Assembly: GCA_030686995.1 (NCBI GenBank)
Contig: CM060709.1
Location: 126,448,373-126,512,372 of the forward strand
From: Artemisia argyi
Lineage: Eukaryota > Streptophyta > Magnoliopsida > Asterales > Asteraceae
Direction: 5' to 3'
Length of the DNA stretch: 64,000 nt
Below, piece after piece: positions 57,165-64,000 of this stretch. A program made the position numbers and the translations under genes. Below the pieces are notes generated by a model. The model was given only the letters and a program-made list of their open reading frames with translations. It searched no databases and was not told where the DNA came from. Each line of letters begins with the position of its first letter. The stretch's first letter is position 1.

Positions 57165-60100
57165 ATGCGCACTCGTTCTTCTAGGTCAACAAGCCCTTTA
57201 CGTGAGCTTGTCAGAATTCCTCGAAGACGCCGTAGACGTTCTGCCCCAACAGCCGTATCTGAGGAATGTGCTGTTTCACCAAAGAAAGTTATCATGGCGG
57301 AAGACCGTCCGATGAATGAGCTTCTCCAAGCACCCATTGAGGGTTACGGAGACGCTATTGTTGTCCCAGCCATCGTGGCTGAATACTTTGAGCTCAAAAC
57401 CGGGTTACTAAATCTAGTAACTTCAAGCCAATTTTATGGTTTTGAGAGGGATGATCCCCATGCTCATATTCGATGGTTTAATAAAATTACTTCAACCATC
57501 AAATACAAGAACGTCCCTTCCGAAGCAGTTAAACTTCTTCTTTTCCCATTTTCTCTTGAGGGAGCAGCCCGGATTTGGCTGGAAAAACAACCTCCTCGTT
57601 CAATACACTCATGGGAAGATTTAGTTACCAAATTTGTAAACGAATTTTTTCCCCCGTCCAGAACGACAAGTCTTAAAAATGAAATCATCAAATTTACTCA
57701 AAGGTTTGATGAATCGTTTGGTGACGCATGGGATCGTTTCAAAGAATTGCTTCGTCGATGTCCTCATCATGGTTTCACTGAATTAATGCAAATTGACACG
57801 TTTTATAATGGTGTGAGTCAATCTGACCAAGATTCTCTCAATGCCTCCGCGGGAGGTAATTTTTTGAGCAAAACCACAAAAGAAGCTTTAGAAATCATTG
57901 AAAATAAATCCAAAGTCCGCACTACACGCACAAAACCATATCACTCCCAAGTGAGTGCTGGTCCTTCCTCTTCATCACCCGTGAGTACTTCTAGCACCGA
58001 TGCTAAGATAGATAAACTCACGGACGCAATTCAAGCTTTGGTTCTCTCAAGCCAGAAAAAAGTCACTTTCACACAAAACCCTTCACATTCTGAAGTTAAA
58101 AAAGTGGAAGTTTGTGTCACTTGTGGTGGCCCACATGCTTACTACAATTGTACTGCCACCGATGGTAGTCCTTTTGAAGCCAATGCCTTAGCCGGTACTA
58201 CAAATCAGGGAGGTAATCAATACCGTCCTCAAATGGAACCAAGTTACCGTGCTAACACACATATGGGACCACCCGGGTTTAACCAAAACCCAAATTTGCA
58301 AAACAGGAACCAGAACCAACCCAGAATGAACCAAGGTTATCAAAACCAAGGGAATTTCAATCCTGGACAGAATCAAGGTTTCCACAATCAAGGAAACTTT
58401 AACAGAAACAATTTCAACCCCGGAAATCATTTTCAGGGAAATGGTAATCCAAATCAAGGGAATTTTCAGCCACAACAAGGTTATAATCAAAATAACCGTG
58501 TCCAAAATTTCCCTAACCAAACACAAGCCATTCTCCCAGCTCCACAACCATCATCAGATGAGTTGCTAAAGCAGTTCATGAAAACTCAAGAAGAGACAAA
58601 CAGGTTGTTGGTCAGCCAGATTTCTGAAATTAAGAAATCTTTAAATGAACAACCCTCGGGCTCTGGAAAACTTCCGAGCAACACGATCACAAACCCGAGG
58701 GGCGATGCAAAGGCGATCACGACCAGGAGCGGAGTTTCATATGATGGACCTACTATTCCCACTACCCCTTCTACTTCTTCTCCCAAGGTAGTGGAAAATA
58801 ACGTCGAGGTAAATAAGGACGAAGTACTTCCTACTCATAAGGGAGGTACCCAAGACGTCCCACCTCATGTTGTCCCAAAACCCAAACCAAAACCTAGAGT
58901 TGTTTTTGAACCAAATGATATTCCAGTTGAAACACCTCAGTCCAGACCTTCTACCTCCTCTATTCCTTACCCCTCACGCTTGAGTGAACAAAAGCTCCGT
59001 GAAAAAGCTAGTCACCAGATGGATAAATTCTTTCAAATCTTCCAAGATTTACATTTTGACATTAGCTTTGCGGATGCTATTATTCTGATGCCCAAATTTG
59101 CATCGACAATCAAACACTTGTTAAGCAACAAGGAGAAACTGTTTGAAATGGCAAAGACTCCCTTGAATGAGAACTGCTCAGCAGTTCTTTTAAAGAAGCT
59201 TCCCGAGAAGCTGGGAGATCCTGGAAAATTTCTAATACCATGTGTATTTCCGGGAATGGTTGATTGCTATGCCTTGGCCGATCTTGGTGCAAGTATCAAC
59301 CTAATGCCGTATTCAGTTTGGAAGAAACTTTCTCTTCCTGATCTTACTCCTACCTGCATGACTTTAGAGCTTGCAGACCGATCGATATCTCGCCCTCTCG
59401 GCATTGCCGAGGACGTGTTTGTGAAGGTAGGAGAATTTCATCTCCCCGCTGACTTTGTAGTGGTTGATTTCGATGCCGATCAAAGGGTCCCTCTCATTGT
59501 TGGGAGGGGTTTCCTTAGAACGGGCCGTGCTCTTATCGATGTATTTGAGCAAGAAATCACTCTTCGTATGGGTAATGAAGGTGTTACATTTAACCTCGAT
59601 CAAACCTCGAGGTACTCCTCCAATTATGATTCTGAAGCAGTTAATCAAATAGATATCATAGACATTGCTTCGGAGGAGTATTCTCAAGAGTTTCTTGGTT
59701 ATTCTCATAATTCTGTGAGTGGGGATGCCACTCCATCATCTGAACCTATCATTTCCGACTCTTCCCCTTCTCTTACTCCGTTTGAGGGAAGTGATTTCCT
59801 TTTGGAAGAGGTCAAGGCTTTTCTCAAAAGTGATTCAGTTCCATCGGGAATTGATAACAATGAGATTGATCTGGAGGGAGATATTCTTCTCCTTAAGAGA
59901 TTGCTAAATCAAGACAATTCTCTTCCACTCCCTCCCGTACAACTTCATAATCAGGAAATCAAATATGTTGAGGAAACTGATGATTTTCCTGAGGTCGAAC
60001 TCAAGGACTTACCTCCTCATCTTGAATACGCATTCTTGGAGGGTGATGATAAATTACCCGTCATTATTGCTAAAGGTTTAAGTGTTGAGGAGAAGAGTGC

Positions 60101-62909
60101 TCTCATAAAGGTCTTGAAGTCAAACAAGCAAGCAATTGCTTGGAAACTCTCCGATATTAAGGGTATTAACCCAGATTTTTGTACACACAAAATCTTGATG
60201 GAGGATGACTTCAAGCCTGCCGTGCAACATCAAAGAAGGGTGAATCCAAAAATCCATGATGTGATTAAACAAGAGGTTCCTAAACTTCTTGATGCAGGAT
60301 TGATTTACCCTATCTCTGACAGTCCATGGGTTAGTCCCATTCATTGCGTCCCAAAAAAGGGTGGCATTACTGTTGTCACTAATGAGGAAAATGAGTTGAT
60401 TCCAACTCGGCTGGTTACCGGATGGCGTGTTTGCATTGACTATCGTAAGTTAAATGACGCCACCCGCAAAGACCACTTTCCGCTGCCCTTTATGGACCAG
60501 ATGCTTGAGAGATTAGCAGGAAACGAGTACTATTGTTTCCTTGATGGTTTCTCAGGATACTTTCAAATCCCCATTGATCCATCGGATCAAGAAAAGACTA
60601 CCTTTACATGCCCTTATGGAACCTTTGCTTATAAACGTATGCCTTTTGGCTTATGTAATGCTCCAGGTACGTTTCAGAGGTGCATGATGGCTATATTTAC
60701 CGACATGATCGGTAAAACTATGGAGGTCTTTATGGATGACTTTTCGGTCATTGGGGATTCATTCCAAACATGTCTCACCAATTTAGAAAAAATGTTGAAA
60801 AGGTGTAAAGACACCAATCTATGTCTAAATTGGGAAAAGAGTCACTTTATGGTCAAAGAGGGCATTGTCCTCGGCCATAAGATTTCCAAGAATGGGATTG
60901 AGGTTGACAGAGCTAAGGTTGATGTCATTGCAAAACTGCCTCACCCTACTACCGTCAAAGGTATTAGGAGTTTCTTGGGTCATGCCGGTTTCTATCGTCG
61001 ATTTATACAAGATTTTTCTAAAATCTCACGGCCTATGACTCATCTCCTTGAAAAGGATACTCCTTTTATCTTCTCACCAGAGTGCATCGAAGCTTTTGAA
61101 ACACTAAAGAAAAAGCTTACTGAGGCACCCATTCTTATTGCCCCCGACTGGGATTTACCCTTCGAGCTTATGTGCGATGCAAGTGATTTTGCTATCGGTG
61201 CAGTCTTGGGGCAACGCAAAACGAAACACTTTCAGCCTATCCACTACGCAAGCAAAACTATGAACGAAGCTCAAACACATTACACCACTACAGAAAAAGA
61301 ATTATTAGCTGTGGTGTATGCTTTTGAGAAATTTCGGACATACTTAATCTTGACTAAAAGCGTAGTGTATACGGATCACTCGGCTCTTAAATATCTATTT
61401 GCAAAACAAGATGCAAAACCGAGATTGCTCCGATGGGTTCTCCTCCTCCAGGAATTTGATATCATTATTCGTGATAAAAAAGGAGCTGAGAACCTGGCTG
61501 CTGATCATTTGTCCCGATTAGAGAACCCTCATCAAAATGTGTATGAGAAAAAGGAAATAAATGAAACATTTCCTCTCGAAACACTTAATGCGGTTGCTTT
61601 TCGTGGAGATTCTACTACCCCATGGTTTGCCGACTTCGCAAATTACCATGCGGGTAACTTTGTTGTGAAAGGGATGTCAACCCAACAGAAGAATAAATTC
61701 TTTAAAGATGTTAAACATTACTTCTGGGATGACCCCTACTTATTCAAAATCTGTGCGGATCAAGTCATCCGACGGTGTGTATATGGACAGGAAGCCACTG
61801 AAATTCTTAAGGCTTGCCATGCTGGACCCACTGGGGGACATCATAGTCCTAATTACACCGCCAAAAAGGTGTTTGATTCCGGATTCTTCTGGCCCACAAT
61901 CTATAAAGATGCCCAGGATCTCATTAAAACCTGTGACGCTTGTCAGCGTCATGGAAACATTTCACAAAGAAATGAGATGCCACAAAATGCTATTCAAGTA
62001 TGTGAAATATTTGATATCTGGGGCATTGACTTTATGGGGCCATTTCCATCATCCAGAGGAAACAAGTACATACTTGTGGCAGTTGATTATTTATCAAAGT
62101 GGGTTGAAGCAAAAGCTTTACACACAAATGATGCCCGAGTTGTAGTGAAATTCCTGAAATCTCTTTTTGCCCGTTTTGGAACCCCACGTGCTATCATAAG
62201 TGATCGTGGTACGCATTTCTGCAATGACAAATTTGATAAAGTCATGCAAAAATATGGTGTAACCCACCGTCTTTCTACCGCGTATCACCCACAAACAAGT
62301 GGGCAAGTTGAGGTTTCAAATCGTGGTAACAAAAGGATACTTGAGAGGACTGTTGGTGAAAACCGTGCTGCCTGGTCAGATAAATTAGATGACGCACTAT
62401 GGGCTTTTCGTACAGCTTATAAAACACCCATTGGGTGTACACCTTAAAAGCTTGTGTACGGAAAGACATGTCATCTACCGATGGAACTTGAGCACAAAGC
62501 CTACTGGGCTTTGAAACATGCCAACTTTGACCTCAAAACTGCGGGTGATCACAGAAAAGTTCAAATGAATGAATTAAATGAACTACGTGATCAAGGTTAC
62601 GAGAACTCTTTAATCTATAAAGAAAAAACAAAGAGAATACATGACTCAAAAATAAAGAACCGCGTTTTTAACGTTGGTGATCGAGTACTTCTCTTTAACT
62701 CTAGATTAAAGATCTTCTCGGGTAAATTAAAAACCCGTTGGACTGGTCCATTTACTATCACTAAGGTTTATCCATATGGTACCGTTGAGTTATCTCAAAA
62801 TGACGGTCCATGTTTTAAAGTAAATGGCCATCGTGTGAAACACTACTTTGGAGAGGACATCCCAAACATGGTTGTCCCGGATCTCCAAACTTTCCCCAAG
62901 GACAATTAA
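57165..62909 (+). pseudogene. Athila-type gag-pol polyprotein with one premature stop
   Basis: ATG 57165; 1760 codons to TAA 62445, then 154 more codons in the same frame to TAA 62907. Gag: residues about 80-260 ([39 protein letters not shown]), knuckle [13 protein letters not shown] near 317, Asn/Gln/Gly-rich repeats at 340-455. Protease: [11 protein letters not shown] near 704. [43 protein letters not shown] near 1189. RNase [14 protein letters not shown] near 1338 and TDHSALKYL. Integrase: a His/Cys zinc site ([18 protein letters not shown]), D-D-E at DFMGPF, SDRGTHF and GQVEVSNRG. The stop falls just after the integrase core, where relatives have Tyr; the following 154 residues hold the C-terminal integrase extension (VGDRVLLFNSRL). 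All catalytic residues are intact. Confidence 0.93.
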
Positions 62910-62918
62910 ATTCGGGGT

Positions 62919-63001
62919 CGAGTCAAGCTAGTGACTCGGGAATCAAAAACAAGCTACCTCATGGACAAATCAATTCGAGGTCGAGTCAAGCTAGTGACTC
63001 G
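62919..63001 (+). repeat. duplicated CGAGTCA-AGCTAG-TGACTCG hairpin
   Basis: Copy 1 at 62919-62938 and copy 2 at 62982-63001: identical 7-bp stems and loop, inside a direct repeat of about 38 bp, starting ten bases after the pol stop. Confidence 0.85.
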
Positions 63002-63070
63002 GTAATCAAAAGCATAGCAATATGGGTTTTCACTCATATTTCTGATTTCTTTCTCTTTTCTACCACCTAG

Positions 63071-63113
63071 TGTGGGGGAGATGCCCCACATGTTGTATAT
63101 ATGTATATATCTT

Positions 63114-63145
<32 letters not shown>
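63071..63145 (+). other. TGTGGGG/CCCCACA hairpin and poly(A) run
   Basis: Stem 63071-63077 with 63084-63090, loop GAGATG; about 30 A follow from 63115. Counterpart of 10355-10437 in the other gypsy family. Confidence 0.75.
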
Positions 63146-63148
<3 letters not shown>

Positions 63149-63252
63149 CAAAACAAAATAAAAAAGTGAGTTTGTATGTAAATAGCCTAAAATAAAGGTT
63201 ATTAATATTTCCTTCTTACGTCCTAAGTATCGGTTTAACACCCGGTGTTTTG

Positions 63253-63298
63253 AATATTGAGGGCAATATTTATTTCTAAGTGTGGGGGGGGGGGGGGG
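63253..63298 (+). other. hairpin followed by AAGTGT and 15 G
   Basis: AATATTG (63253-63259), loop AGGG, CAATATT (63264-63270), then AAGTGT and a G15 run (63284-63298). The G-run is purine-tract-like and may be length-variable. Confidence 0.75.
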
Positions 63299-63420
63299 AT
63301 TCTCACGAATTCAAACACATGTTCCATCAAGCACCCTCATTTGATCAAAATTTAAAGATTTTTCACACTTAGAAATGCAATAAATGGTATCAATCCTCCA
63401 TGTCTAACCCACAACAGGAT

Positions 63421-63770
63421 TGGCTAGTCCAAGAGCAAACGGCTCTTGGTAAAGACATCTCAAAACCGTTGATGGCTTGCAATTTGCCAAAAATTGTATG
63501 GTTCCTCAACTCCCCATTATCCTAAAAAGCTAATGAGTTGGCTAGCCCGCAAGATTATGGCTTGTGGTAAAGGCCGTAGAAAATCCATAATTGGTAATCA
63601 GCTCACCAAGATGTTGACTATTCCATCAAGAGTTGGCTAGTCCAGAAGCAAACGGCTTCTGGTAAAGACAAATCAAATCCGTTGACAGCTGGTGGTTTGC
63701 TAAAAATCACACGGTTATCAGGTGTGCCACAGTTCTTACACCTGGCTACTCCAGAAGTGATGGCTTTTGG
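63421..63770 (+). repeat. four tandem hairpin units with compensatory stem changes
   Basis: Each unit has GGCTA(G/C) before and GGTAAAG after a stem-loop: CCAAGAGC/GCTCTTGG (63429-63449), CCGCAAG/CTTGTGG (63547-63567), CCAGAAGC/GCTTCTGG (63642-63662), CCAGAAG/CTTTTGG (63751-63770). Spacing is about 95-118 bp. The stems differ between units but all pair, using G-U in two. Confidence 0.85.
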
Positions 63771-63806
63771 TAAAGAGTAAAAATCCATTAATTTTTTCTC
63801 AAATAG

Positions 63807-63842
63807 ATTGCTAGAGACTAGCAATAGTTTAGTGTGGGGGAT
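63807..63842 (+). other. pre-LTR hairpin and polypurine tract
   Basis: ATTGCTAG (63807-63814), loop AGA, CTAGCAAT (63818-63825), then AGTTT and AGTGTGGGGGAT up to the 3' LTR. Confidence 0.8.
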
Positions 63843-64000
63843 TGATGAGTGTGTAAATACTCATCATTTCTGTTACATATAAGCTGCAAAAACATATGAA
63901 AACACACAGGAATGCCTTGAAATACATAAAATTATCCCTGGATTGTGTTTTTATGCATAAGGATTGAAAACTGATGAAAAACAAAACATTTTACATAATT
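63843..64000 (+). repeat. Athila-type 3' LTR (start only)
   Basis: TGATGAGTGTGTAAATAC onwards; one difference from the 5' LTR over 158 bp. Continues beyond the window. Confidence 0.95.

Larger units (their letters stand above)
62910..63842 (+). other. structured 3' untranslated region of the Athila element
   Basis: Order: two CGAGTCA/TGACTCG hairpins, a TGTGGGG/CCCCACA hairpin, about 30 A, an AATATTG/CAATATT hairpin with a 15-G run, four covarying hairpins, the pre-PPT hairpin and the PPT. No ORF. Confidence 0.75.
52104..64000 (+). mobile_element. Athila-type Ty3/gypsy retrotransposon, near-intact, truncated by window edge
   Basis: 5' LTR 52104-56999, tRNA-Asp primer site 57005, gag-pol 57165-62909 in one frame with a single stop, a structured 3' untranslated region, and a 3' LTR starting at 63843. 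The first 158 bp of the two LTRs differ at one position, so the insertion looks recent. No envelope-like ORF lies between pol and the 3' LTR. LTRs of about 4.9 kb are long for this lineage. Confidence 0.9.

Noticed and set aside
61708..62145. 145-codon ORF overlapping integrase in another frame
   Set aside because: Shadow frame of the polyprotein.
63421..63770. Regular hairpin array as a CRISPR
   Set aside because: Units are imperfect, spacers are related to each other, and the context is a plant retrotransposon.

Overview
This is a transposon-dense stretch of a plant nuclear genome. AT-rich DNA carries nested LTR retrotransposons, solo LTRs with clean target-site duplications (TSDs), a Helitron, a PIF/Harbinger element, foldback MITEs and long (TA)n tracts. 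Several gag-like proteins resemble, from memory, polyproteins common in Asteraceae (daisy-family) genomes. That family is an inference; no search was run. I see no tRNA, rRNA, CRISPR array or intact single-copy host gene. The only host-gene sequence recognised is a captured exon of a plant UBX-domain protein gene.

Layout. 1-1009: 5' end of a minus-strand Ty1/copia element. 2606-3270: foldback MITE between (TA)n tracts. 3400-4705: decayed copia gag. 4711-12474: complete but non-autonomous Ty3/gypsy element (LTRs about 1.45 kb, TSD gaggt) with a broken gag and a protease-like domain lacking the catalytic triplet. 12764 to about 19.1 kb: minus-strand Helitron with a canonical 3' hairpin plus CTAG end, an RPA-like pseudogene and a captured UBX exon; a solo LTR (14720-16131, TSD agaag) sits in one of its exons. 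19170-19772: second foldback MITE. About 20.8-24.2 kb: decayed copia-type coding sequence split by a Tekay-like solo LTR (22157-23842, TSD ccata). 25521-31689: PIF/Harbinger element (TSD taa) with two tandem Myb-like pseudogenes, split by a 4.3-kb Athila-type solo LTR (25878-30163). 32986-44085: young SIRE/Maximus-like copia element (two 1125-bp LTRs, about 8 differences by eye, TSD aacct) with gag-pol plus two accessory ORFs, inserted in frame into a minus-strand transposon-type ORF. 44.6-52.1 kb: LTR and leader fragments of three more retroelements. 52104-64000: nearly intact Athila-type gypsy element with 4.9-kb LTRs, one premature stop and a highly structured 3' untranslated region; it runs off the right edge.

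How the parts relate. The coding content is retroelement machinery: gag for particles, protease/RT/RNase H/integrase for replication, tRNA primer sites and polypurine tracts for cDNA synthesis. The most interesting signal is non-coding. (1) Two gypsy families share a series of small hairpins downstream of their last ORF; the stems differ between copies but keep pairing, and the hairpins precede AGTGT-plus-G-run tracts, the last being the primer for plus-strand DNA. (2) The Athila element carries four further tandem hairpins with compensatory stem changes. (3) Each of three LTR families has its own GC-rich palindrome just upstream of its TATA box: TGACGGCGTCA arrays (bZIP-like), TTTGGCGCCAAA (E2F-like), and a GGCGGAACCC/GGGTTCCGCC module that recurs inside the same copia element, including in frame within gag.
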